Shown here one piece after another: positions 1-8,927 of a stretch of DNA of 40,778 nt. The notes under the pieces are model-generated. The model was not told the origin of the DNA. It was given only the letters and a program-made list of their open reading frames with translations, and ran no database searches. Position numbers and translations under genes: made by a program. The stretch comes from Paenibacillus sinensis (GTDB taxonomy: Bacteria; Bacillota; Bacilli; Paenibacillales; Paenibacillaceae): positions 161,738 through 202,515 of the forward strand of contig NZ_JAHCMB010000191.1 of assembly GCF_019904155.1 (NCBI RefSeq), written 5' to 3'. Within the stretch, counting starts at the first letter, position 1. Every line of letters starts with the position of its first letter.

Positions 1-51
1 TGCATGTTGTTATCTGTGTATTTTGTTACCTTTTTGTTGCCGGTAACATCT

Positions 52-76
52 TTATCAACATTTCCACTGTGGATAA
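52..76. promoter_or_regulatory. Two DnaA-box-like nonamers
   Basis: Bases 68-76 read TGTGGATAA, which on the minus strand is the perfect DnaA box TTATCCACA. Bases 52-60 read TTATCAACA on the plus strand, one mismatch from the same consensus. They lie just past the terminator of the lysis genes, beside an inverted repeat GTTACC/GGTAAC at 25-30 and 42-47. Two nonamers can occur by chance, and a better origin candidate lies inside the initiator gene, so a role in replication is only a possibility. Confidence 0.3.
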
Positions 77-104
77 GTAAAAAAGCCCACCTCAACGGGT
101 GGGC
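77..104 (-). terminator. Rho-independent terminator after holin
   Basis: On the minus strand a 7-bp GC-rich stem (bases 98-104 pairing with 85-91) closes a six-base loop and is followed by a run of T at 84-79. It sits 39 bases past the holin stop codon and would end the long leftward late transcript. Confidence 0.85.
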
Positions 105-142
105 AAGTGTGGTTCAAGGATGTAACTCCATTATACCATGAG

Positions 143-499
143 CTACGCTGACGTTTTAGTTTTTGCATTGTAATCGAGCACGGCCTTTTCGATGGATGCT
201 TTAATTTCATCACTCGATACTTTAATCCCCGCTTTACCCAACCGGTCAGAGGTGTACGCGAACGCAGCGTTATATTTCAATGTTGCGCCGGACACCTCTT
301 TTTCTGCGATGGCAAATGCTTCAGCTGCGATTTTGTGCAGCAGTTCACGCTCACTTACTGATTGCCTGGAATCAATCCAGATGGTTACACGCTTTTGCAA
401 GATTGAGATACTGCGCAGGATCACCGTGGTTAACAGTCCGATGAGAGCTAGTACAATTGCTGTGATATACGGCTGTGCTTCGTTCACAATTTCATTCAT
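143..499 (-). CDS. Phage holin, LL-H family
   Basis: The 118-residue protein has one hydrophobic segment near residues 11-28 and then a charged alpha-helical tail rich in Lys, Glu and Ala. This is the layout of LL-H type holins, small inner-membrane proteins that form the lesion through which the endolysin reaches the wall. The ATG at 499 is chosen because AAGGAG lies eight bases upstream (508-513); an upstream in-frame GTG overlaps that ribosome binding site. It is the last gene before a terminator and directly follows the amidase, the classical lysis-cassette order. Confidence 0.8.
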   Translation of the reverse strand: MNEIVNEAQPYITAIVLALIGLLTTVILRSISILQKRVTIWIDSRQSVSERELLHKIAAEAFAIAEKEVSGATLKYNAAFAYTSDRLGKAGIKVSSDEIKASIEKAVLDYNAKTKTSA

Positions 500-511
500 T
501 GATATCACTCC

Positions 512-1360
512 TTATAATGGTTTGTAAATCAAAACTTGCTTCGGGTTATTTGCTGCCGGATCGTAAAATACCCGGGTAACATTGAGCGCATATAGGTCAG
601 ACGCCTTCACAAATGCCGAATCATCGACAAGCATCGTCTCAATAGCTGTATCGTTCACGTATACCTGTTTACCCTTGTACGTCCAGTTTGCATTTAAGTA
701 ATCAAGGATGTATCTTGCCGGGACCCAGCTACGTCCATTGCTCAGATAGCCGGTATAGCGTTGTTTGGTTTCATCGACCACAATGTCGATCTTAACCATT
801 GGCGACGCTTCAGGCGCCGGTTTCGCATCATAATCCACTCCCAGGTATTCGCAGATTCCGCGGGCTAACGCTTCGGCTAATTTGTCTTGCCATGCCTGGT
901 CAAACAGCTTGGATTCTTCATCTGGATTCGTTAGAAATCCGGGTTCGATCAGCGTGGCTGGCATCTTTGTATTACGGCATACGGATAAGTTCTGATACTT
1001 ACACTTGCGGTCTGAAAAGCCTGTTACGCCCATGATCGAATTATGAATGGATTGAGCAAACGGAACGTCCATATCCTTCGTGTAAAGCGTCTCTGTGCCC
1101 GTAGAAGTAGCTGACAAGGCGTTAGCATGAATAGAGAGGAACGCGTCTGCCTTAGCTTTGTTGGCGGTTTTAGCGCGATCTGTAAGCTCAATGAATACGT
1201 CCGTGTCGCGCGTAAGAATTACCTTTATGTCTTTGGATTTCAGCAGATCGCGAACCTTCAGCACCATAGTAAGGTTGAAGTCCTTCTCCAGCTTGCCGGT
1301 TGCTCCGATTGCCCCGGTGTCCTTTCCTCCGTGCCCAGCGTCAATGACTACTGTCTTCAT
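512..1360 (-). CDS. N-acetylmuramoyl-L-alanine amidase (endolysin)
   Basis: This 282-residue enzyme cleaves the amide bond between MurNAc and the stem peptide at lysis. The N-terminal ~180 residues are an Amidase_3 domain: the zinc ligands are seen as H10 in DAGHGG, E25 and H78 in SIHAN, with the catalytic E139 in LIEPGFLTN. Residues ~195-282 resemble a copper-amine-oxidase-like stalk domain (SWVPARYILDYL) and may bind the wall. The ATG at 1360 has GGGGAGG nine bases upstream. The frame stays open upstream to 1780, so a longer membrane-anchored form cannot be excluded, but that extension looks like part of the preceding gene in another arrangement. Confidence 0.9.
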   Translation of the reverse strand: MKTVVIDAGHGGKDTGAIGATGKLEKDFNLTMVLKVRDLLKSKDIKVILTRDTDVFIELTDRAKTANKAKADAFLSIHANALSATSTGTETLYTKDMDVPFAQSIHNSIMGVTGFSDRKCKYQNLSVCRNTKMPATLIEPGFLTNPDEESKLFDQAWQDKLAEALARGICEYLGVDYDAKPAPEASPMVKIDIVVDETKQRYTGYLSNGRSWVPARYILDYLNANWTYKGKQVYVNDTAIETMLVDDSAFVKASDLYALNVTRVFYDPAANNPKQVLIYKPL

Positions 1361-1747
1361 CTCTGATTGCCTCCCCTGGTTTTCTTCCTGCTGTAATAAG
1401 ATCGATGATGTATTTGAGTTCTTCCGAAGCAGTTTCCATGATGGTCTTGTACTCCCATACTCCCGGGAAGGGATGAATGGGTTTCCGCCTAGATTTACGA
1501 TCTGTTTGCTTACCCAACGCTTCCACTCGCCTTCTTCGTCCGCGAAGTACCTGGAATGCTCAGCCAGGAACTTGCGGAACATCTTCATTCCAGAACGCTT
1601 TCCCCACAAATAAAAGATGTAAAAAAGAAAGGCCTCCCAGCGGAAGCCTTTCCAGAATTTACTCCAGTTGAAATGTCGTATATCTGTGACAATCTCTCTG
1701 GATATATAGTAGAAAACATCAAATAGCGCTTCGATTATACTCCACAA
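1341..1747 (-). CDS. Hypothetical membrane protein, frame apparently broken
   Basis: Two partly overlapping frames look protein-like here. The upstream part (TTG at 1747, or a GTG at 1780) is aromatic and hydrophobic, then acidic around DEEGEWKRW, and is in frame with the amidase. From about 1475 downward a -1 frame looks more like real coding (EYKTIMETASEELKYIIDLI) and stops at 1341, overlapping the amidase start by 20 bases. A -1 shift near the CCCTTCCCGGG stretch would join them into one protein of about 130 residues. Alternatives are two separate small genes, a sequencing indel, or programmed slippage. Function unknown; its position suggests a lysis-associated role. Confidence 0.4.
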
Positions 1748-1871
1748 TAGGTTCCACCACCGGATAAAGCAGCATGTCACGTACCTCCGGACCGTACATG
1801 TCTGCGATAAACTGCAACGTCAGGTCCGTCAGGTCGCTGTATTGGTGCTCTGATTCGTCTAATTCGATCAT
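1719..1871 (-). CDS. Small hypothetical protein (50 aa)
   Basis: The ATG at 1871 overlaps the TGA of the large upstream gene (ATGA), which suggests translational coupling. The product begins MIELDESEHQYSD and is acidic and mostly helical, with no membrane segment or recognisable motif. It fills a gap between the ejection protein and the lysis genes. I do not recognise the family. Confidence 0.6.
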   Translation of the reverse strand: MIELDESEHQYSDLTDLTLQFIADMYGPEVRDMLLYPVVEPIVEYNRSAI

Positions 1872-4800
1872 TTGATCACGCCCGTTTCCTGCAACACGGA
1901 GTTAATGTCGATATAAATCTGGTTTATCTGCTGCTGAATGTCGCGCAGTTTCGCCGTGCGTTCTTCGTTGCTAATGGATTTGTCTGCGGTAACTTCACGC
2001 TTGTAGTCGCGAAGGTCTGCAAGCTGGCTAGATACCGAATTCCGAGACGTAGAGTTAAGCTCTTTTCTAAGGTTATCGTCATACCACGATGGAAGTTCAA
2101 CACCAGCCTCGTTGTAGTCAGCATAGGCTTGATTAAGCTTATCTTTTGCCGTGTAGAAATCATCGGTTAGTGTATTGCTGAATGCTGGATCGACGATGAA
2201 GTTCTTCAGCAACGTGTTGCGAACATTTCCTTTACCCACATCTGAAGTGAGCGGAAGCAAAAGACGAGCCGGGTCACCGCCATAAGACCGCATAATGTAA
2301 TCAACCTTCTGCGGCGACATATCCAGGTATTTTCCAAGCGTTTTGGCTATGGAACTTGTACGCTCGTCATATTGATATGGACGGCTGCGATCTTGCAGAG
2401 ATTTCGAAACGATCGGAAGTCCGGTGAAACTTTGATTAGATACGCTGGCTACGAAAGGCGCTGCGATTGTTGAATTTACTACACCTGCAATGCTTCCTTC
2501 CGCCCCAGTTCCCTTAGTGATTCCTTGAAGTGCGCCGGTAACCATCGGTGGCGTCCATGCGTTAGCCAGAGCATCAGCAAATCCCTTGAATGCTTGAGGA
2601 TCATTGTCCTTGAATGCACGTAGTGCAGCAATTGTTGCTTCTCCAAAGCTGTTGTATGCCGGGTCCATCGGAATGCGTGTAAATGTTCCATCGTCGTTCT
2701 TCTTGACGATCAGATACCGCATACGCTCTCGCTCTGGCAAGTTTTGATAATCCGGGTCATCAGCGAATTGCGCATATTCGTACATCTTTGGAGCAACTGA
2801 AAGAGCGCCAATAGCCGCAACGGTACGTACTGGATTCTTTTTGAATGCACGAAGGACACGGTATGTTCCCTGTACTGCTGCATTGTTGTATGGAACGAAT
2901 GCTTCAATGTCCCGGGATATTGCACCTTTTCGGCTGAAGTTGATCGTTGCTTCGCGGCCGGCAGACATGACTTTACGAATATTCTCCGGAGTGATCTCAT
3001 TACCGAGTGACTGGCGCTCAATCTTGGAGGCAGCGATACGCGGAGCGTTTTCAGCGATACTGCCGACACTCTCAAGCATATTCAAAGGGGCCATAGCGGC
3101 CTTCTTAACGCCTTTCACGACACCTTTTGGCGACAAGAAGGGATCGCGCGAAAGTTCGTCCAGGCTCTTGTTAAGCTGTCTCTCACCGCGAAGCAGCGCC
3201 GAATATCCACCTCCAGCGCGCCGGTATTCCTGGGCCCAGTTTCGGAGTCCTGGTATGTTAAGAGCATCGCCAACACCACTCAGGATGCTGTACACGGTGT
3301 ACGCTGTCTGCTTAAGCGGGCTTTTAGACTGAATAGCCGATTGCACAAGGTCCATCGTAGCGCCTTTTACGGCAAATACCGGGGCAAGAACACCAGTAGC
3401 ACCGCGTTTTGTTGCATTAGAAAATGCGGCCATAACGTCAATCAGCACGTTCGAAGCTTGCGGGCCCATCCCAAGCAGAGCTTTAAGCACTTCCGGATCG
3501 TGCACCTTCAGGTATACCGGATTTCCGTCTACCATAGCGCGGACTACATTTTCATCTGATTTGTTCATGAGTTCCTTGGATTTGTTGAACAAGAGGTCAA
3601 AATCCTTGTCCAGTGACTCCAACATGCCTTCTATGCCGTCTCGCTCGATCAGGTCATTCAATTCTTTGATTGAGGACTGACGTACATTGTCTGACATATC
3701 CGCGAACTCAATCACGCCGCTGAACTTGTCCGGATCAGCATCTACAGCCTTTACTATGCTCTGCATGGTGCGGTTCCGCAGGATAGCATTCGTCCACGAT
3801 CCAATAGCCTCTATGGTTGATTTGCGGGCATCTACGATGTCTCTTCCTGAACCATTCGGATTAACACTCTGAATCGGTGCTTTCTGCCCGCTGAATGCTG
3901 TCTTTGAGGTCTTGGCAAGAAATTTTTGACCAGGCTTCTCAGACCTTTTGAATTGACGGCGCTGCGGAACGTAGTAAGGTTCAGCAGTTTCCAAAGCTTG
4001 CTTAGTTTCCTGACTAATCAAGCCTTCATCAACGCCGAGCTGACGAACATTATTCCAGAAGTTGTAATAGTCATTGGCTATATTTTCGAATCCAGGGTGA
4101 CGTTGCTCCAGCGTTTGAAGCTTGTTATTCACTTTATCCAGCGTCATGTTCAGGTTTTTGGCATATACCCGTTCTCCACGAGCCATTCGAGTAGTAGCGC
4201 GCTTCAGGTTGAGGAAGTCAAGAAAATTTTTGTCCTGTCCGCGAGCAACCTTTTTGAAGATATCGTTCAAACTTTCGCCAATAACTTGCCCTTCCATGTT
4301 CACAAATTTATCTCGAACGATCGTATTCGCAAGCTGATTTGCCCGCTGCGCGTCCATTGCCGATTCGTATACATCTTCACCGACGCGCTTTAGTGGAGAA
4401 AGGCTGTCCACCAAGTTTTGATATGTCGAACGAGCTTGCGCAGCAATAGATTGCTTTATTCCTTCCTTGTCGTTCTTAATGCTGCTTCGTACAATTTGGT
4501 CTGCTGTATCAACTGGGCCACCGATACGACTTCCTCCGCCAGCGACAATGCCCATGTTTTGATCTCCAAATAGTGCGGACATAACGTCCTGTTGCATAGG
4601 TGCTGCCGGTTCGTGTGCAGGAGTTGGTGTAGATATTTCCGGATTAACTTCAGGATTCACTTCGGTTCTAGGTCGGTTGCGGAGTGCAGAGAAGTTTGGA
4701 ATATCATCTACCTGTACATTTCCTCCTGAGTTTAAGAGATATTCAATGTCGTTTTGGTCGATTTGTCCTCCTGCGCTAATCTTAGCGTTGATCTGCTGAT

Positions 4801-6226
4801 CACGGGTTAGCTGCTGTCCTTCAAGCGGTTGACTGATATTCGAACGTCCTGTGTTTGCGTTAGGCGTTGCTCCAGCACGTCCTACAAGCGTTCTAGGCGC
4901 TGCTGCTTCACCTGTTACGGACGATGGATAAGCTTCATTAGCGGACCGTACAGGATTCCCCACACCAGCAACAGCGCGAGCTTCCTGATTGCTACGTGCT
5001 GCCTGTACCATACCGCGTTGAGGCATTGTACGCGGCTTATACGCAAGCGTTATGAGTTCGTCAAGACTTGGATCATTGGGTCCGGCCATCTGCGACCATA
5101 GGTTTTCAAGCTCTGCATCTTCTCGGCCTGGAGTGAATTCATGCTTCTTCGCTTCATCAATTAGGCTTTCGAACTTCTGCCGGTATGGGTTTGACAATGT
5201 ACCGGTACGCGCTACTGTAGGTCCTGGAGCTGTACCTTCTGTGATCGCCAATGGTTCAGGCTTCCAGTCGGTTGGATTGATGATAGGATCAGCATTTGAT
5301 GATAGATTAGAGCGCTCAGATGCGAGAGATTGACGTACTGTTCCGCGTCCTTCTGGTAATGCCAAGGTTTCTCTTCGACTTACGGCAGGGATAAGTTCAG
5401 ATGCAGCTTCTTCCGGTATATTATTTCTGCGAAATACCTTACTAAGCGCTGAGCCAAGTCCAGCAAAAGCAAGCTCACCAGCTCCGCCTAATGCGGCTGT
5501 GGTTGCGATATCCTTTGCTCGATTAGCCAAAGACTCACTTGGTCCGCCAAGCGCTTGATTCGCCAGCTGTCCGGCTTCAAGGCCTGTCTGATAAAGAGCC
5601 CCTCCGGCAGCGCCTCTGCCCAGCAGTTGAACGGCTTTAGGAGCGTTCTTAAGAAGTGGAGAAACCAGACTCGTTCCAAGACGATATGTAGCTTCACCTG
5701 GAATCAGTGAACCCGCAATGTCTGCAATCATACCGCCTTTCACATTTTTAGCACGATCCAATTCGTCCTGCACGAATTTACGGGATTCCTCGGGGCCGAT
5801 CTTGGTAAATAACCTGTCAATCGCCTCCGTACCGCCAAAGGTTACAGCCGATCTGAGCCGGTTGGAAAATGCGTTGAACGTATCAACAGCATCCATGAGC
5901 TTTTGAGTCTTGGTCTTCGGCTGTTCTCTTGTCTGATTGACATCCACACCCGTGGCTTGACGATAAGTCTGAACGGCTCCCGGGTCGCCAGCAACGGCCC
6001 GGGATAACGTAGAGTTCAGAGGATTCATGTCGATCATTCCGCCGGTGGACTTGAACAGATCAGTCATGGGCGTTCCGGTCGGTGAACCTGATGGAACATT
6101 GGACGCATCGACTTTGCGGTTACGGTAGGCGGCGAAGTCTAAGCCTCCTTCGCTTGATGCTCCCCCGCCGGAAGATGTGTTTCCGGTACGTCTCTTTCGG
6201 TATTCGTTAAAATCATATCCGGCCAT
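1868..6226 (-). CDS. Large virion ejection protein, polyvalent-protein-like
   Basis: This 1452-residue protein is the largest product of the window. It starts at an ATG seven bases after GGAGGT. The first ~450 residues are low-complexity Gly/Ala/Arg/Pro-rich with two short repeats (YDFNEYRKRR near residue 4, LDFAAYRNRK near 29). Residues ~600-900 are helical and charged and include EPYYVPQRRQFK, reminiscent of the large polyvalent protein-associated domains of phage-ejected proteins. Residues ~900-1000 contain Ala/Gly/Val-rich helices. It lies next to a lysozyme-bearing virion protein, where podoviruses encode internal virion (ejection) proteins. The specific domain assignment is inference. 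Confidence 0.65.
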   Translation of the reverse strand: MAGYDFNEYRKRRTGNTSSGGGASSEGGLDFAAYRNRKVDASNVPSGSPTGTPMTDLFKSTGGMIDMNPLNSTLSRAVAGDPGAVQTYRQATGVDVNQTREQPKTKTQKLMDAVDTFNAFSNRLRSAVTFGGTEAIDRLFTKIGPEESRKFVQDELDRAKNVKGGMIADIAGSLIPGEATYRLGTSLVSPLLKNAPKAVQLLGRGAAGGALYQTGLEAGQLANQALGGPSESLANRAKDIATTAALGGAGELAFAGLGSALSKVFRRNNIPEEAASELIPAVSRRETLALPEGRGTVRQSLASERSNLSSNADPIINPTDWKPEPLAITEGTAPGPTVARTGTLSNPYRQKFESLIDEAKKHEFTPGREDAELENLWSQMAGPNDPSLDELITLAYKPRTMPQRGMVQAARSNQEARAVAGVGNPVRSANEAYPSSVTGEAAAPRTLVGRAGATPNANTGRSNISQPLEGQQLTRDQQINAKISAGGQIDQNDIEYLLNSGGNVQVDDIPNFSALRNRPRTEVNPEVNPEISTPTPAHEPAAPMQQDVMSALFGDQNMGIVAGGGSRIGGPVDTADQIVRSSIKNDKEGIKQSIAAQARSTYQNLVDSLSPLKRVGEDVYESAMDAQRANQLANTIVRDKFVNMEGQVIGESLNDIFKKVARGQDKNFLDFLNLKRATTRMARGERVYAKNLNMTLDKVNNKLQTLEQRHPGFENIANDYYNFWNNVRQLGVDEGLISQETKQALETAEPYYVPQRRQFKRSEKPGQKFLAKTSKTAFSGQKAPIQSVNPNGSGRDIVDARKSTIEAIGSWTNAILRNRTMQSIVKAVDADPDKFSGVIEFADMSDNVRQSSIKELNDLIERDGIEGMLESLDKDFDLLFNKSKELMNKSDENVVRAMVDGNPVYLKVHDPEVLKALLGMGPQASNVLIDVMAAFSNATKRGATGVLAPVFAVKGATMDLVQSAIQSKSPLKQTAYTVYSILSGVGDALNIPGLRNWAQEYRRAGGGYSALLRGERQLNKSLDELSRDPFLSPKGVVKGVKKAAMAPLNMLESVGSIAENAPRIAASKIERQSLGNEITPENIRKVMSAGREATINFSRKGAISRDIEAFVPYNNAAVQGTYRVLRAFKKNPVRTVAAIGALSVAPKMYEYAQFADDPDYQNLPERERMRYLIVKKNDDGTFTRIPMDPAYNSFGEATIAALRAFKDNDPQAFKGFADALANAWTPPMVTGALQGITKGTGAEGSIAGVVNSTIAAPFVASVSNQSFTGLPIVSKSLQDRSRPYQYDERTSSIAKTLGKYLDMSPQKVDYIMRSYGGDPARLLLPLTSDVGKGNVRNTLLKNFIVDPAFSNTLTDDFYTAKDKLNQAYADYNEAGVELPSWYDDNLRKELNSTSRNSVSSQLADLRDYKREVTADKSISNEERTAKLRDIQQQINQIYIDINSVLQETGVIK

Positions 6227-6230
6227 ACAA

Positions 6231-6662
6231 TCAACCTCCGGAGAACATATTGTAATACTTAGTCACGCCACTAACCCAGTAGTTATTGAGCCCTTTAGGA
6301 TCATTGGAAGCTCCAACCGGCGAATATTTCTTCTGGATTTGCTCTATAGTTGTGAGTCCTTTGTCCAAGTAGCTGTTTTTAATCAGCTTAGCCAGAGCAT
6401 AAATCCCATCATCGATTGAATTGAAACTCTGCTGTCCTTTACCGTCAGAACGCATCATGCCGCCCACATTGTTACGATTTCTTGATCCCGGATTGGTTCC
6501 GTTTCCGGTTTCATGGACAGCAATTGCGGCCAGGAGCGCAGGGTCAACTCCGTATTGCTTGCCGGCAGCTGCGAATACATCACCCTTGTTTTTTAGGGTT
6601 CCGCCTAGTGTATTATTTAGTTTAGCCCCACTAGCCGTTGCCGTGGGGCTTACTGCTCCCCC
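6231..6662 (-). CDS. Virion lysozyme domain, made by -1 frameshift
   Basis: This frame encodes a peptidoglycan-degrading domain of the glucosaminidase/lytic transglycosylase type: a Ser/Thr/Ala linker, then GVDPALLAAIAVHETGNG with the likely catalytic Glu in VHETG, then NNVGGMM and a helical C-terminus. The frame opens just after a TGA and holds no ATG, GTG or TTG before 6467, and a start there would lose the catalytic Glu. It overlaps the end of the preceding gene in the -1 frame at a five-G run. Slippage there would give a fusion of about 802 residues, 660 from the upstream frame and 142 from this one. Enzymes of this kind in virions open the wall during DNA entry. Confidence 0.75.
   Translation of the reverse strand, partial: GGAVSPTATASGAKLNNTLGGTLKNKGDVFAAAGKQYGVDPALLAAIAVHETGNGTNPGSRNRNNVGGMMRSDGKGQQSFNSIDDGIYALAKLIKNSYLDKGLTTIEQIQKKYSPVGASNDPKGLNNYWVSGVTKYYNMFSGG
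6624..6662 (-). promoter_or_regulatory. Putative -1 ribosomal frameshift signal
   Basis: The zero frame reads TCG GGG GAG CAG TAA. The tRNA on GGG (6661-6659) can slip one base back onto a second perfect GGG (6662-6660). Eight bases further on, an 8-bp stem (6650-6643 with 6631-6624, core GCCCCAC/GTGGGGC) closes an 11-base loop. No T-run follows, so it is not a terminator. Slippery run, spacer and stem match a stimulated -1 frameshift. Confidence 0.7.
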
Positions 6663-8638
6663 GAGCCAATGCCCTCGTCATAATACTTCTGGATTTCCTC
6701 TTTGCTAAATCCTAGCGAAGACAGGACTTGCATTGTAGCTGCATCGCTCAAACCGGCATCAGCTACATTGTTAAACATTGCCTTTCGCTGAGTCGGGTCT
6801 TTGGTGATCTGAGTCTTTCCAGAATCCACTTGCTTTCCTGCTGCATTAGTTGTATACACAGGTACGGTATATAGGTCTTTTATGTTTTTCAGAACTTCGC
6901 TTGCCGTAAGCTGATTGTCTTGAATCTGCTGCGCACCTTCGTACCACGGAGTACCTGACTTGATACCATACGCTTCTAAGCCAGCAGGAGCCGTTCCAGA
7001 TGCTTCCCACGACTTGAATAAATTGTTGTCATTGCTGTTTTTAATGTCAGACTCTGTACCCATTCTTGATGTCTTAGCATTATATTGAGAAATATCAAGA
7101 CCACGACTGTCATTAGCAGAGTTAACAGCAAATTGATATGCATCTTGTGTCTGTGTACCCTTGGGCAAACCGTATAAGGTAGCAAGCGCGTCCGGAATGA
7201 CACCGGTTTGCTGAGCAACGGTCCAGAGATTCTGAAGATGAATCTGCTGCTGTTCTGATGTCGGCGTACCATCTGGAAGGTATCCGGTAAGCTGAGCCAT
7301 AGTGACATTTTGGTTAAATGCTTGATTCTTTGATTCCAAGGTCTTCTGACCATTGGAAAATTGACCGATCGCATTACCATAGTTAAACCTATTCTCCCAA
7401 GCTTGCTGCGCCTCTTGGTCGTCCAATGCTTGTCCTTGAAGTGTACGTCCAGGATTAGAAGCTATAGCATTTGCAAGGCTAGTATTAGCACCAAGACTGC
7501 TAATGTCTAATCCCGATGCTTGCAACTGGCTACGGATATTATCCGCTTGGCTGCTTAATGATGTTCGTTGGTCCTTAGTGGTTGTAGGCTGCTCAGCCTG
7601 TTGCTTCAGCGTGTAAAGTGAATCGATCAGCGTTTGCTGTTGCGGTGTTAAGTAATATCCGGTGAGTGCAGCATCAGCCCGTCTGTTATCAAGTCCGCGC
7701 TGGTTCTCTGTCGTGAGTGCATTCAAGGCGTTGTACCGGTTATTCATTTCAGTTTGTGCGCGACTTTCTGCAACAGATTGCTGATTAGCCAAAGGTGTGA
7801 GCAACGATGATAAGTTGTTGTACTCTTGCTGGCGTTTTGCCTGTTCGTTGGCTAGGATCTGCGGTACGACTTGTGTCTCCAAATATTCTCTCTCTCCGTT
7901 CTGGATGCCTTGAGCGCGATCGCTAAGCATAGTCGAACGACCGAATCCAGACGAACCTAGCGATTCCTGTGCGGCCCGTGTGCCTTCATTTGCTCTACGG
8001 TCAGACTGTGCTTGGTACGCAGCGTATTCAGGCGTAGAGTAGGCATCTATGTTGGATTGAGTCTGTGCCTGTGACTGCAATTGGCTAATCAGATTGTCAA
8101 TCTGCGAGGTGTATTGATTGGTTGGCAATGACATATTGTTATAAATCTGGCCTTGCAGATCGTTGATCCGGTAGTTGCTGAGTGCCTGGTTATAGGATTC
8201 AGGCGTTGCATACGTTGTGCCGTTGATGTTCGGAGCGTTCATGAACGGTTGGTTGTTAACCGTAACCACGCCGTTCTGATAGCCAATGCTGCTCGGATTG
8301 TATCCAGACGCTTGAAGGCTGTTTCGGACGCCTACCGTTCCGTATGGGCTGCTTGACGCACTGGATACTCCTGATGCGGTCGCTGACGATCCGGTGTTTT
8401 TAGGAGAATAAACCGGAGACGTGTTCCCAACCGATTTCTGATAATTCGCCCATGCGTTGTTAAAATTGTTCGATGTATCGTAAGATACACCATTCAGTAC
8501 CTTTGACGGCTTCATGAAATCACTACCGCCTACAGTGATGTATCCATTGTTTGAGTTATAGCCGATGTCGGAGTTTTTCACTCCTTTGCTGACTAAGCTA
8601 TCTCGTATTGCTGTTCCGTATCCTGTTGGAGTGGCCAT
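6650..8638 (-). CDS. Internal virion/ejection protein (short frame product)
   Basis: The 662-residue product starts at an ATG six bases after AAGGAGG; a further in-frame ATG upstream (8707) lacks a site. Residues ~1-140 carry two similar segments (GTAIRDSLVSKGVKNSDIGY and GVRNSLQASGYNPSSIGY, each followed by an ITVGG/VTVNN strand). Residues ~180-330 are strikingly Gln/Asn/Ala/Ser-rich, mostly helical and able to form coiled coils. The end overlaps a lysozyme frame in -1, so this is probably the zero-frame form of a virion protein whose longer form carries a lysozyme domain. Position between fibre and ejection genes supports a virion role. Confidence 0.65.
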   Translation of the reverse strand: MATPTGYGTAIRDSLVSKGVKNSDIGYNSNNGYITVGGSDFMKPSKVLNGVSYDTSNNFNNAWANYQKSVGNTSPVYSPKNTGSSATASGVSSASSSPYGTVGVRNSLQASGYNPSSIGYQNGVVTVNNQPFMNAPNINGTTYATPESYNQALSNYRINDLQGQIYNNMSLPTNQYTSQIDNLISQLQSQAQTQSNIDAYSTPEYAAYQAQSDRRANEGTRAAQESLGSSGFGRSTMLSDRAQGIQNGEREYLETQVVPQILANEQAKRQQEYNNLSSLLTPLANQQSVAESRAQTEMNNRYNALNALTTENQRGLDNRRADAALTGYYLTPQQQTLIDSLYTLKQQAEQPTTTKDQRTSLSSQADNIRSQLQASGLDISSLGANTSLANAIASNPGRTLQGQALDDQEAQQAWENRFNYGNAIGQFSNGQKTLESKNQAFNQNVTMAQLTGYLPDGTPTSEQQQIHLQNLWTVAQQTGVIPDALATLYGLPKGTQTQDAYQFAVNSANDSRGLDISQYNAKTSRMGTESDIKNSNDNNLFKSWEASGTAPAGLEAYGIKSGTPWYEGAQQIQDNQLTASEVLKNIKDLYTVPVYTTNAAGKQVDSGKTQITKDPTQRKAMFNNVADAGLSDAATMQVLSSLGFSKEEIQKYYDEGIGSGEQ

Positions 8639-8753
8639 GTTGTTCCTCCTTTGCAATAGAAAAAGAGCCTGCTCATTTGCAGACTCTGCATATCCAATAT
8701 CATCCACAACTTGTATAATTGGTCTGTTCGTGTGGTAGATTTGGAGGTGAAAT

Positions 8754-8927
8754 ATGGAAAAAGACTTAATTCATAATTTGACTATAGAATACATCAAACT
8801 CCACTACCAGAACGGAGTGGGTGCAGTTGAAGATTTCGCAAAGTTATATTTAGAAGTAAGAAACGACATTTCTAAAGTACTAGAAAAGTCTATTCTTGAT
8901 GAATCTGCTCCTCCTTGGAACTACTAA
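8754..8927 (+). CDS. Small plus-strand protein (57 aa), moron-like
   Basis: This is one of only two plausible plus-strand genes in the window. The ATG at 8754 has a GGAGGTG site seven bases upstream, and a TATAAT hexamer stands at 8714-8719, although no good -35 box is seen. The product (MEKDLIHNLTIEYIK...) is acidic and helical with no membrane segment. Its last 38 bases overlap the 3' end of the opposing gene tail to tail, and a hairpin with five T follows at 9144-9168. I do not recognise the family. Confidence 0.6.
   Translation: MEKDLIHNLTIEYIKLHYQNGVGAVEDFAKLYLEVRNDISKVLEKSILDESAPPWNY

Noticed and set aside
2841..3332. Plus-strand ORFs within the 1452-codon gene
   Set aside because: Several of 60-160 codons occur; all lie antisense to the ejection protein without start signals.
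6231..6467. Independent 78-residue lysozyme from the GTG at 6467
   Set aside because: It would lack the catalytic Glu and half of the fold, and no ribosome binding site precedes it.
6624..6650. Hairpin considered as a terminator
   Set aside because: No T-run follows on either strand, the stem includes the stop codon and lies at frameshift distance from a slippery run.
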